A model generated the notes under the pieces. That model was not told the origin of the DNA. It saw only the letters and a program-made list of their open reading frames with translations, and did no database searches. Position numbers and translations under genes: made by a program. From Bacteroidales bacterium UBA1035 (GTDB taxonomy: Bacteria; Bacteroidota; Bacteroidia; Bacteroidales; Dysgonomonadaceae): 27,343 nt of DNA. The first letter of the stretch is position 1. Each line of letters begins with the position of its first letter. Shown one piece after another: positions 17,596-25,192 of this stretch. The stretch spans positions 1 through 27,343 of the forward strand of contig DCEG01000051.1 of assembly GCA_002316835.1 (NCBI GenBank). Direction: 5' to 3'.

Positions 17596-18441
17596 ATGAA
17601 AAGTTTATCCGCTAAAATTAAAATAGTAGTCACTTTATTTTTAACGATTTGTTCAATTTCACTTTTTGCTCAGGAAAGTGTATTGAAATCCACTAACCAA
17701 GCTACTCTTTTGGGTGTTGGAAAAGCTTTTCTAACTGACACTTATCTCTCTCCGTTAGAATACAACGGATTAACTTTGTCGCTATTACACGACCGTATCA
17801 ATCCTACGCGTTTTTTCGATAAAAAACTTCTCCTGCAACAACAATTTCAAATGCAGGTAGCATTTACAAAAAATCCGTCGGCTTCGGCTTCGGAATACTT
17901 TGGAGAAGTTACGTATTTTGCCACAGGATTATATCCAATTTTCAAGAACAACCACTTCCAATTTCTTGGTGGTGGTGGTCTGGACACCTCATTGGGAGGA
18001 ATTTATAATGTGCGAAATTCCAATAATCCGGGTTCGTTAAAAGTATCTGTAAACCTCGGTTTATCGGCAATGGCAATGTATAATTGGAGGCGGTTCACAT
18101 TCCGTTGGCAAGTGAGTACACCATTCGCGGGAATGTTTTTCTCGCCCGAATACGGACAATCGTACTACGAGATTTTTTCTCTGGGAAATGGGAAAGGTAC
18201 GGTGCGTTTTGCATCGTTTCAAAATCAGCTCGCACTCCGAAACTATTTCACCGTTGACATTCCAATTAACAACATCACCATCCGTACCGGATATTTGGGC
18301 GATTTTTACAGAACTGATGTGAACGACATTATAACAAAAGTAGTTTCGCATCAGTTTATGCTGGGTTTGGCTGTTGAATCGCTTAATTTTGGAGGGTTCA
18401 AAGCAAAAAAGAACAATCAGTTCAAAAGTAGTTATTATTAA
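17596..18441 (+). CDS. Secreted protein of unknown function, DUF3316-like
   Basis: A 281-aa protein. I use the ATG at 17596 rather than the in-frame TTG at 17569, because it begins directly with a signal peptide (basic start, hydrophobic core, ending SLFA before QES). The mature part is rich in aromatic and beta-strand-like segments, with a Gly run (LGGGGLDTSLGGIYN) and RNYFTVDIPINNITIRTGYLGDF, and could form an outer-membrane or periplasmic beta structure. The overall look (ATLLGVGKAFLTDTYLSPLEYNG) agrees with DUF3316 of Bacteroidales, a family without known function; this assignment is from memory and moderate. It follows the rhamnosidase cluster by 201 bp and has its own promoter-like box, so a link to rhamnose use is doubtful. 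Confidence 0.7.
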   Translation: MKSLSAKIKIVVTLFLTICSISLFAQESVLKSTNQATLLGVGKAFLTDTYLSPLEYNGLTLSLLHDRINPTRFFDKKLLLQQQFQMQVAFTKNPSASASEYFGEVTYFATGLYPIFKNNHFQFLGGGGLDTSLGGIYNVRNSNNPGSLKVSVNLGLSAMAMYNWRRFTFRWQVSTPFAGMFFSPEYGQSYYEIFSLGNGKGTVRFASFQNQLALRNYFTVDIPINNITIRTGYLGDFYRTDVNDIITKVVSHQFMLGLAVESLNFGGFKAKKNNQFKSSYY

Positions 18442-18445
18442 TGGT

Positions 18446-18470
18446 AGAGACGCAAAGCATTATTGCGCCT
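18446..18470. repeat. REP-like palindrome, imperfect copy
   Basis: Immediately after the stop of the DUF3316-like gene lies GTAGAGACGCAAAGCATTAT, followed by TGCGCC. CGCAA (18451-18455) pairs with TTGCG (18463-18467) around a 7-nt loop. The sequence is a diverged copy of the palindrome after aroC (21401-21418), and both begin with GTAGA at a stop codon. It lacks a T-tract, so it is a weak terminator at best. Confidence 0.5.
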
Positions 18471-18482
18471 TCAATTTAAAAA

Positions 18483-19655
18483 ATGAAGTACAATTTCGAC
18501 GAAATAATAGACCGTTCAAGTTCGCATTGTGTAAAAATTAACAGATTGAAAGCTGTATTTGGGCGCGATGATCTTATCCCTCTTTGGGTAGCCGATATGG
18601 ATTTTTTATCCCCTCCGGCAATTACCGAAGCTTTAGTGGAAAGAACCAGACACGGTATTTTTGGATATACTGTCCCTTTTGACGGGTATTACCAATCAAT
18701 TATAAACTGGCTGAAGAAAAGGCATGATTATCAGGTTACAAGAAACGAAATTACTTTCGTCCCGGGTGTTGTGAAAGGTTTTGCTTTCGCCATTGAAATC
18801 TTTACCCAAGAAAATGACAAAATAATTATTCAACCTCCGGTTTATCATCCGTTCCGCATTGTTCCTGAAGCGCTTAACCGGCAGGTTATAAACAACCCCT
18901 TAATTTTAGAAGACGGAAAATATAAAATCGATTTCGAAGGATTAAAAAAAATCATCGCCGAAAACGACTGCAAGATGCTCATTTTCTGCAGTCCGCATAA
19001 TCCTGTAGGGAGAATCTGGAATGATGACGAACTGAAGCAACTGGCTGAAATTTGTTACGATAACAATATTCTGGTTATTTCCGATGAAATTCATTCCGAT
19101 CTAATCTTGCCGGGATTCAAACATACTCCTTTTGCCACTGTTTCTGAAAAAGCAAAAGGAAACAGTATCACATTAATGGCTCCAAGCAAAACGTTCAATA
19201 TTGCCGGAATAGTAAGTTCTTTTGCGATTATTCATAACAAAGAATTGAAGAATAAGTACATGAATTACCTGACTCCGCGTGAACTAGACCAGGGAACCAT
19301 TCACGCTTTGGTGGCTACCGAAGCAGCTTACAATCAAGGCGCAGAATGGCTTGACCAGGCGCTTGAATATATTCAAAAAAATATCGATTTTGTGGAAAAT
19401 TATCTGAAAGAAAATATTCCGCAAATCAAAGTAATTAAATCCGAAGCCACGTTCCTCGTGTGGTTAGACTGCAGGGATTTAAATCTCACACAAAAGGAAT
19501 TGGTCAACCTTTTTGTTAACAAAGCAAAGCTGGCGTTGAATGACGGTACCGTGTTCGGTAAGGAAGGTGAAGGATTTATGCGGTTGAACGTGGGCACCCC
19601 ACTCTCAAACATTGAAAAAGCGCTTAATAATCTAAAAAAAGCGATAAATCAATAA
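18483..19655 (+). CDS. PatB/MalY-family PLP-dependent C-S lyase (cystathionine beta-lyase-like)
   Basis: A 390-aa fold-type I aminotransferase-like enzyme of the MalY/PatB group, which cleaves the carbon-sulphur bond of cystathionine or cysteine conjugates to give a thiol, pyruvate and ammonia, in the cytosol. The family hallmark start (FDEIIDRSSSHCVKIN, then IPLWVADMDF) is clear. PLP residues can be placed: N173 in SPHNPVGR, D201 in SDEIHSDL, the Schiff-base lysine K236 in PSKTFNIAG, and the carboxylate-binding R367 in MRLNVGTP. Length is usual for the group. It begins 41 bp after the DUF3316-like gene and 62 bp before slyD, on the same strand. The substrate could be cystathionine in methionine synthesis or other cysteine S-conjugates; sequence alone does not decide. 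Confidence 0.92.
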   Translation: MKYNFDEIIDRSSSHCVKINRLKAVFGRDDLIPLWVADMDFLSPPAITEALVERTRHGIFGYTVPFDGYYQSIINWLKKRHDYQVTRNEITFVPGVVKGFAFAIEIFTQENDKIIIQPPVYHPFRIVPEALNRQVINNPLILEDGKYKIDFEGLKKIIAENDCKMLIFCSPHNPVGRIWNDDELKQLAEICYDNNILVISDEIHSDLILPGFKHTPFATVSEKAKGNSITLMAPSKTFNIAGIVSSFAIIHNKELKNKYMNYLTPRELDQGTIHALVATEAAYNQGAEWLDQALEYIQKNIDFVENYLKENIPQIKVIKSEATFLVWLDCRDLNLTQKELVNLFVNKAKLALNDGTVFGKEGEGFMRLNVGTPLSNIEKALNNLKKAINQ

Positions 19656-19717
19656 AACTATTTTTCCATCATATTGTTAAATTTCACACAACACTTAATT
19701 ATAAAAAAACAACATCA

Positions 19718-20254
19718 ATGAAAATTTCAGACAGCAAATATGTAACTCTAACATACGACCTCAACGTAGGCGAGGGCGAAGAACGTGAACTAATGGAGCA
19801 AGCAACAGCCGAAAAGCCACTCGAATTTATTTTCGGAACAAACTCTATGCTAAAAGCATTCGAAGATAATATTTTTGGACTTTCGGAAGGTGATAAATTT
19901 AAGTTCACTTTGAATCCCGAAGAAGCTTATGGCGATTTTGACGAATCAAGGATCATCGATTTACCCAAAAACATTTTCGAAGTCGATGGAAAGATTGACA
20001 CAGAGATGCTTTTCGAAGGCAACACCCTGCCCATGATGGATTCAGACGGAAATCGCCTGACGGGATCTGTAGTTACGATCACTGACGATACTGTAACCAT
20101 GGATTTCAATCATCCGTTGGCCGGTGAAACCATGCATTTTGAAGGAACCGTACAAGGTGTCCGCGATGCATCGCCCGAAGAAATTGCAGCTCTGTTTTCA
20201 AACGGCGGTGGCTGCAGCAGCGGAGATTGCGGAGGTTGCAGTTGCGGCTGCTAA
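19718..20254 (+). CDS. slyD: SlyD-like FKBP-type peptidyl-prolyl cis-trans isomerase
   Basis: A 178-aa cytosolic FKBP of the SlyD type, which catalyses prolyl isomerisation and acts as a chaperone. The fold is readable from YVTLTYDLNVG through FIFGTNSMLKAFEDNIFGLSEGDKF (FKBP core) to the flap insert domain (about 75-125) and back to MDFNHPLAGETMHFEGTVQGV, the characteristic closing strand. The tail carries five cysteines (C166, C171, C174, C176, C178) among Gly, Ser and one Asp, and no His. E. coli SlyD has a His/Cys-rich tail that binds nickel and supports hydrogenase maturation; a Cys-only tail suggests a preference for softer or thiophilic metals, which is inference. A strong terminator follows 15 bp after the stop. 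Confidence 0.93.
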   Translation: MKISDSKYVTLTYDLNVGEGEERELMEQATAEKPLEFIFGTNSMLKAFEDNIFGLSEGDKFKFTLNPEEAYGDFDESRIIDLPKNIFEVDGKIDTEMLFEGNTLPMMDSDGNRLTGSVVTITDDTVTMDFNHPLAGETMHFEGTVQGVRDASPEEIAALFSNGGGCSSGDCGGCSCGC

Positions 20255-20269
20255 AACCAATTATAATTT

Positions 20270-20304
20270 GTAAAGGCGGCTACACACCGTCTTTACGTTT
20301 TTTT
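20270..20304 (+). terminator. Rho-independent terminator after slyD
   Basis: A 10-bp stem (20270-20279 with 20287-20296, GTAAAGGCGG against CCGTCTTTAC, one G-T wobble) and a 7-nt loop are followed by seven T (20298-20304). It lies 15 bp after slyD and 30 bp before aroC, so aroC needs read-through or a very short promoter. Confidence 0.85.
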
Positions 20305-20334
20305 GATTTTGAGATATAGTAATTAAGACACAGA

Positions 20335-21399
20335 ATGAACACTTTCGGAAATATTTTTAGGTTAACATCGTTTGGCGAATCACACGGCCCAGCTGTTGGA
20401 GGCATAATCGATGGATGTCCTCCCGGGCTTGAATTGGATATGGAATTTATCCAAAGCGAACTTGACAGACGCCGTCCGGGACAATCCAGAATTACAACTC
20501 CACGGGTGGAACCCGATACAGTCGAATTTCTTTCAGGTATTTTCGAAGGCAAAACCACGGGAGCACCCATAGGTTTTATGATTAAAAACCAAAATCAACG
20601 CTCATCGGATTACGACAATCTAAAAGATGTTTTTCGGCCCTCACATGCCGATTACACTTATCAACAGAAATACGGAATACGCGATCATCGGGGAAGCGGC
20701 CGTTCATCGGCACGCGAAACCATTGCACGTGTTGTAGGCGGAGCTGTGGCTAAACTTTACATGAGACAACTAGGAGTGTCTGTTTCTGCTTATACGTCGC
20801 AGGTTGGGGAAATTAAGCTGGAGAACGATTATAAAAAATATGACCTTACCAAAACCGAAAACACACCCGTTCGCTGTCCTGATACCGAAAAGGCGGAGCA
20901 AATGATAGAACTTATAAAACAAGTTCAATACAAAGGTGATACCATTGGCGGAGTTGTTACTTGCGTGATACAAGGGGCACCTGTTGGTCTTGGTGAGCCG
21001 GTTTTCGGAAAGTTACATGCAGCTTTGGGCAGTGCCATGCTCAGCATCAATGCTGTAAAAGGATTTGAATACGGACACGGTTTCGATGTAAGTAAACGGG
21101 GTTCGGAAATGAACGATTCGTTTTTCGATGATAACGGGAAAATCAGTACCCGCACCAATAACTCAGGAGGTATACAAGCCGGTATTTCTAATGGTCAGGA
21201 TATTTATTTCCGTGTGGCATTTAAACCGGTTTCTACCATTCTGATGGAACAAAAAACTGTGAATATTGACGGAAAAGACACCACCATCAAAGCCCGCGGG
21301 CGACACGACGCCTGCGTTCTTCCACGTGCTGTGCCCATTGTGGAAGCCATGGCAGCAATGGTCATTTTGGATTATTATCTGTTATCAAAGAAAGTGTAG
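20335..21399 (+). CDS. aroC: Chorismate synthase
   Basis: A 354-aa enzyme converting 5-enolpyruvylshikimate 3-phosphate to chorismate, the last shared step of aromatic amino acid synthesis, using reduced FMN in the cytosol. The signature blocks are all present: SFGESHGPAVGGIIDGCPPG near the start (H17), RRPGQSRITTPR, the phosphate/FMN-binding RDHRGSGRSSARETIARVVG, and the C-terminal GRHDACVLPRAVPIVEAMAA with the second catalytic His. Length is normal for the bacterial enzyme. It begins only 30 bp after the slyD terminator with no exact TAnnTTTG box between. A palindrome followed by a T-tract starts right at its stop. Confidence 0.98.
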   Translation: MNTFGNIFRLTSFGESHGPAVGGIIDGCPPGLELDMEFIQSELDRRRPGQSRITTPRVEPDTVEFLSGIFEGKTTGAPIGFMIKNQNQRSSDYDNLKDVFRPSHADYTYQQKYGIRDHRGSGRSSARETIARVVGGAVAKLYMRQLGVSVSAYTSQVGEIKLENDYKKYDLTKTENTPVRCPDTEKAEQMIELIKQVQYKGDTIGGVVTCVIQGAPVGLGEPVFGKLHAALGSAMLSINAVKGFEYGHGFDVSKRGSEMNDSFFDDNGKISTRTNNSGGIQAGISNGQDIYFRVAFKPVSTILMEQKTVNIDGKDTTIKARGRHDACVLPRAVPIVEAMAAMVILDYYLLSKKV

Positions 21400-21400
21400 A

Positions 21401-21424
21401 AGCGCAATGCATTGCGTCTTTTTT
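21401..21424 (+). terminator. Palindromic hairpin with T-tract after aroC (REP-like)
   Basis: CGCAATGCATTGCG (21403-21416) is a perfect 14-bp palindrome, followed by TCTTTTTT (21417-21424). It begins 2 bp after the aroC stop and can act as an intrinsic terminator. The sequence belongs to the same family as the element at 18446-18470. Confidence 0.65.
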
Positions 21425-21481
21425 CATAAATAACCTTTCTCAAAAACGCTTTTTTCGATTAAACTTTCTATTACCGAAAAG

Positions 21482-21500
21482 GTCTATATTGTAAATAGAC
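21482..21500. repeat. Small inverted repeat upstream of the secreted basic protein gene
   Basis: GTCTAT (21482-21487) and ATAGAC (21495-21500) flank a 7-nt AT-rich spacer, 120 bp before the ATG at 21620. It could be an operator or part of the 5' region; TATATTTA about 20 bp downstream is a near match to the -7 box. Apart from the palindrome after aroC, the rest of 21425-21619 shows no gene. Confidence 0.25.
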
Positions 21501-21619
21501 AAGGAGTTGTACATTTTATATTTAGCGTTATGAAACGAGCATTTAAATTAGTTACACTTAAGTAAATGATTACGGCGAGTTCCATACGACTTTAATGAAA
21601 AAAATAAAATAATAATCGT

Positions 21620-22261
21620 ATGAAAAAAGTAATTTTAATATTAGTAATGGCGGCAGCCTCTATACAGATGTTTGCCGACGATGACTACCACCGTTTTGCT
21701 AGAGACGTTGATTATTATTCCCGAGGTTACTCTAACGATCAGGTAGTAATGTTGTACCAAAATCATTACGGTATTCCGCAATCTACTTTGATACAACTTT
21801 ACGGTGATTACGGAAACAGCTGGGGAAATGTAACACTGGGATTGGAGTTGAGTCATTTCTTAGGAATTCCCATCGGTGACGTTTTCGGATTTTATGCCGG
21901 AGGCAACGGATGGGGCGTAACAGCTCAGCGATATGGCATCAAACCCGGATCGGCACAGTTTCACCGGATGAAATCTATTATGAGCAACAAGAACAAGTAC
22001 TGGCGAGATATTTACAGAGACTATGATCGCAGACGCGACCCGTTAATCGCCCGCAGGGGTAGAGTTATCTTTGACGACGGTATGATCATTCTGGGCCCAT
22101 CGAGCAAGGATATTAAACGGGTTAACAAACAAATCGAGAAAAGGAATAAAGAGATTTACAAAGACCAGCGCAAACGCGAAAGAGATTGGGAAAAGAAAAA
22201 TAAGAAAATTATCCATGAACAGAAAAAACGGCAAAGACGTCTCGATAGAATTTTTGGGTAA
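21620..22261 (+). CDS. Secreted protein of unknown function with a polybasic C-terminal helix
   Basis: A 213-aa protein I do not recognise. Residues 1-19 form a signal peptide (cleavage near MFA/DDD). The mature start is acidic and aromatic (DDDYHRFARDVDYYSRGYS). A central region of about 45-125 has repeated short motifs of hydrophobic, Tyr and Gly residues (LYQNHYGIP, LYGDYGN, SHFLGIPIGDVFGFY, AGGNGWGVTAQRYGIKPGS). From about residue 160 to the end the chain is dominated by Lys, Arg and Glu (IEKRNKEIYKDQRKRERDWE, then KKRQRRLDR) and should be one long charged helix. Such a tail could bind nucleic acid, lipopolysaccharide phosphate or an acidic partner in the periplasm; this is inference. It is a single gene between the aroC palindrome and a bidirectional terminator. 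Confidence 0.75.
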   Translation: MKKVILILVMAAASIQMFADDDYHRFARDVDYYSRGYSNDQVVMLYQNHYGIPQSTLIQLYGDYGNSWGNVTLGLELSHFLGIPIGDVFGFYAGGNGWGVTAQRYGIKPGSAQFHRMKSIMSNKNKYWRDIYRDYDRRRDPLIARRGRVIFDDGMIILGPSSKDIKRVNKQIEKRNKEIYKDQRKRERDWEKKNKKIIHEQKKRQRRLDRIFG

Positions 22262-22311
22262 GTCTGGTAATAAAATAGTTGCTGACTCCAAATTAGCTAC
22301 TGCTTAAAAAC

Positions 22312-22350
22312 AAAACCTGCAAGCAATAAACTGCTTTGCAGGTTTTTTTT
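22312..22350. terminator. Bidirectional intrinsic terminator between convergent genes
   Basis: AACCTGCAA (22314-22322) pairs with TTGCAGGTT (22336-22344), extended by A/T pairs, with a possible inner GCA/TGC pairing. Eight T follow on the plus strand (22343-22350), and the A-rich left flank gives a T-run on the minus strand. It can stop both the secreted-protein gene (+) and parC (-). Confidence 0.88.
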
Positions 22351-22355
22351 GAGCA

Positions 22356-22379
22356 CACGCAAGGCGGTATCGAACCGCC
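22356..22379 (-). other. tRNA T-arm-like hairpin (possible tRNA 3'-end fragment)
   Basis: On the minus strand GGCGG, loop TTCGATA and CCGCC (22379 down to 22363) form a 5-bp stem with a 7-nt loop of the TTCRA type seen in tRNA T-arms, followed by 7 nt (TTGCGTG) in the acceptor position. There is no anticodon or D arm upstream and no CCA. It may be a relic of a tRNA end, an attachment-site scar, or only a GC-rich hairpin. Confidence 0.3.
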
Positions 22380-22392
22380 GTGTATTATATAT

Positions 22393-25092
22393 TTAATCAA
22401 ATAAACTCATTTGGCCTGTAATCTCATCGAGCAGGTCGGCATCGTTCATAGGCTCCTCTGCTTCGATCTCCACTTCCGATGGTTTTTCTTTCTTCTCTTC
22501 AGATTCCGGAAAACGAGTAGGCTCCAGTTCTTTCACATCTTTCACTTCATAATTTGATACGCGCTTTCCTTTGGCTTTGAAACTTTTCACACCGATAAAT
22601 TCTTCAACGTCAATTTCAATTGGTTCACGGAAATCATCACCACCTCCAAATGTAGCTTCAACACGCGGATAAATAACGTCAGTGAGCAGGAACAATTTCG
22701 AATCGGGATTTTCACCTAAAAAGTTAGCCACTTTATCCGATGCATCAAACGTAAAGCGTTTGAGATAAGCGTATCCCTGATCGGCATCAAAAAGGGCAGC
22801 AGACCAGATTTTACTTTCATCGTATTTTTCGATTCGGACAAAATTAGGCTCAAAGTGGTTACTCAAGTCGAAATTGCAAACATGGAAGTTCCCGTTTTTG
22901 TAAACAACCAGTACTTGATCATCTCCCTCAAATTCACCAAGGTAAAAACCTCCACCATCGTAATTCAGGCGTAACACGTCGGGATCAAACCACACTTTAC
23001 GTCCGCCAAGTGTCGAATGTCCTTTTTGCTTGAGCATGATACGGTGCACATCGGCTTTGGTAAGAATATTTCCCATCGATCCCCTACCCTTGATAACAAT
23101 TTCCTTGAAATCTTTTTCGAACTGTAAAATCCGCTGGCGTGGCTTCGGTTTCAGGATGACCCTTACAGTTTCGGCTTCGCCGTTTGGATTGGCACTGAAA
23201 TATACAATTCGCGAACCGGCCTTGCCTTGTGACACATCGTAATCCCTGTCGCGGGTTACGCCGGTTACAGAGAATCGTTTGATGTAATGTGATCCGGTTT
23301 TCCCGTGACGGTAAATAACGTTATAAATGGTGCGTTTGTCATTTCTTTTGTAAACGTTGGCGTATAAAATCCCTTTTCCAACAAACATTTTATCACTCAC
23401 CTTCACCACTTTATACTTTCCGTCTCTGAAAAATACGATAATATCGTCAATATCGGAACAATTGCAGACAAACTCGTCTTTCTTCAATCCGGTACCGATA
23501 AATCCTTCTTCGCGGTTGATATACAATTTTTCATTTGCTTCGGCAACCTTAACGGCTTCGATATTTTCGAAACTGCGAATTTCAGTTTTACGCGGATAAT
23601 TTTTGCCGTATTTCTCCTTCAGCATCAGGTACCACGAAATAGTATAATCGATCAGATTTTCCAGATTATGGTCTATTTCCTCGATATCACTTTTAAATTT
23701 GGCAATATTCTCGTCTGCCTTATCGGAGTTGAATTTCAGGATTCGCGCCATTCGGATCTCCATCAACCGCAGGATATCTTCTGACGTTATTTCGCGAATA
23801 AATGATGGTTTGTAAGGTTCCAGTCGTTTATCGATATGCGCAACGGCAATATCCATATTTTTAGCATTCTCAAACTCCTTGTCCTTATATATGCGCTCCT
23901 CGATAAATATTTTTTCGAGCGATGCAAAAAGCAGCGCTTCCTGTTTTTCCTGTTTTTCAATCTCGAGTTCCAGACGAAGCAATTCTTTTGTACGGTCGGT
24001 GGAGGTACGAAGCACGTCACTAACGGTAAGAAAATGCGGTTTATCGTCCTCGATAATACAGCAGTTGGGCGAGATATTGATTTCGCAATCCGTAAATGCG
24101 TAAAGAGCATCTATGGTTCTGTCAGACGAAACACCGGAGGCAAGTTGCACCTGAATTTCGACTTCTGCGGCCGTTATATCATCAACCTTTCTGACTTTTA
24201 TCTTCCCGCGCTCGTTTGCCTTGATAATGGATTCGACAACAGAAGCAGTTGTTTTTCCAAACGGCAGGCTTGTAATAACTAATGTTTTGTTGTCAAGTTT
24301 TTTGATTGATGCACGTACTTTTACCGATCCGCCACGTTCACCATCGTTGTATCTTTCCACATCGATGTAACCACCGGTCTGAAAATCGGGATACAGTTTG
24401 AATTCTTTCTCCTGCAGGTAAGAAACAGATGCATCGCAAAGCTCGTTAAAATTGTGCGGCAGAATTTTGGAAGTTAATCCAACGGCGATCCCTTCCGTAC
24501 CTTGTGCAAGAAGTAACGGAAATTTTGCAGGAAGTGTGACCGGCTCTTTATTTCGTCCGTCGTACGACGGTTTCCATTCGGTAGTTTTGGTATTAAAAAG
24601 TACTTCGAGAGCAAATTTTGTCAAGCGCGCTTCAATGTATCGGGGAGCGGCTGCTCCATCTCCCGTATGCACGTTTCCCCAGTTTCCCTGACAATCGATC
24701 AGTAAATCCTTTTGTCCAAGTTGAACCAGTGCATCGCCAATGGATGCATCGCCGTGCGGGTGAAACTGCATGGTGAACCCGATAATATTCGCTACTTTGT
24801 TGTACCGCCCGTCATCCATTCGTTTCATGGCATGCAGAATACGTCGTTGAACGGGCTTTAGCCCGTCGGTAACGTGCGGAACAGCACGTTCCAGAATCAC
24901 ATACGATGCATAGTCCAAAAACCAGTCCTGATACATTCGGGAAAGGTTCAAGGGCGAGTCTTCGGCTAATCGGGTGGTAATTTTAGGATTGGAGTGTTGC
25001 GAAGAACCGGAGAGAACAATATCCTCCTCTTCCTGGTTCACTTGCTTATCTTTATCTTCAAAATTTTCTTCGTTACTATCTTTTAATGACAT
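22393..25092 (-). CDS. parC: DNA topoisomerase IV subunit A (type IIA topoisomerase A subunit)
   Basis: An 899-aa breakage-reunion subunit that passes one DNA duplex through another and decatenates chromosomes together with ParE. A low-complexity acidic N-terminus (1-40) precedes the core. The motif ILERAVPHVTDGLKPVQRRI, the quinolone-determining region HPHGDASIGDALV (111-123) and the catalytic tyrosine Y152 in AAAPRYIEAR are in place. The C-terminal DNA-wrapping blades are poorly conserved but present. It ends in an acidic Glu/Lys linker and the peptide ITGQMSLFD, whose QMSLF looks like a sliding-clamp binding motif. Lack of a clear GyrA box and the HPHGDAS form favour ParC over GyrA. parE is not adjacent; a sheath gene lies upstream. 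A good promoter at 25120-25151 supports an independent transcript. Confidence 0.92.
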   Translation of the reverse strand: MSLKDSNEENFEDKDKQVNQEEEDIVLSGSSQHSNPKITTRLAEDSPLNLSRMYQDWFLDYASYVILERAVPHVTDGLKPVQRRILHAMKRMDDGRYNKVANIIGFTMQFHPHGDASIGDALVQLGQKDLLIDCQGNWGNVHTGDGAAAPRYIEARLTKFALEVLFNTKTTEWKPSYDGRNKEPVTLPAKFPLLLAQGTEGIAVGLTSKILPHNFNELCDASVSYLQEKEFKLYPDFQTGGYIDVERYNDGERGGSVKVRASIKKLDNKTLVITSLPFGKTTASVVESIIKANERGKIKVRKVDDITAAEVEIQVQLASGVSSDRTIDALYAFTDCEINISPNCCIIEDDKPHFLTVSDVLRTSTDRTKELLRLELEIEKQEKQEALLFASLEKIFIEERIYKDKEFENAKNMDIAVAHIDKRLEPYKPSFIREITSEDILRLMEIRMARILKFNSDKADENIAKFKSDIEEIDHNLENLIDYTISWYLMLKEKYGKNYPRKTEIRSFENIEAVKVAEANEKLYINREEGFIGTGLKKDEFVCNCSDIDDIIVFFRDGKYKVVKVSDKMFVGKGILYANVYKRNDKRTIYNVIYRHGKTGSHYIKRFSVTGVTRDRDYDVSQGKAGSRIVYFSANPNGEAETVRVILKPKPRQRILQFEKDFKEIVIKGRGSMGNILTKADVHRIMLKQKGHSTLGGRKVWFDPDVLRLNYDGGGFYLGEFEGDDQVLVVYKNGNFHVCNFDLSNHFEPNFVRIEKYDESKIWSAALFDADQGYAYLKRFTFDASDKVANFLGENPDSKLFLLTDVIYPRVEATFGGGDDFREPIEIDVEEFIGVKSFKAKGKRVSNYEVKDVKELEPTRFPESEEKKEKPSEVEIEAEEPMNDADLLDEITGQMSLFD

Positions 25093-25119
25093 ATATTATT
25101 TAGGGCTGAAAAAGTCGCT

Positions 25120-25151
25120 CAAAGATACTTTTTTTTCACGTGATTTGCAAA
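25120..25151 (-). promoter_or_regulatory. parC promoter (Bacteroidota -33/-7 type)
   Basis: On the minus strand TTTG (25151-25148), a 20-nt spacer and TATCTTTG (25127-25120) match the Bacteroidota housekeeping promoter exactly in both boxes and spacing. The predicted start is near 25113, leaving a leader of about 20 nt before the ATG at 25092. The -7 box is identical to that inside the CRISPR repeat. Confidence 0.8.
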
Positions 25152-25192
25152 TGGACAAACAAGCGATTCAGTTTATTGACGAAAAATAAAGA

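Noticed and set aside
21531..21596. Two tiny ORFs (11 and 9 codons) before the secreted basic protein gene
   Set aside because: Both are too short, lack ribosome sites and show no recognisable sequence.
22356..22379. Functional tRNA gene
   Set aside because: Only a T-arm-like hairpin is present; there is no anticodon arm, D arm or 5' acceptor strand.
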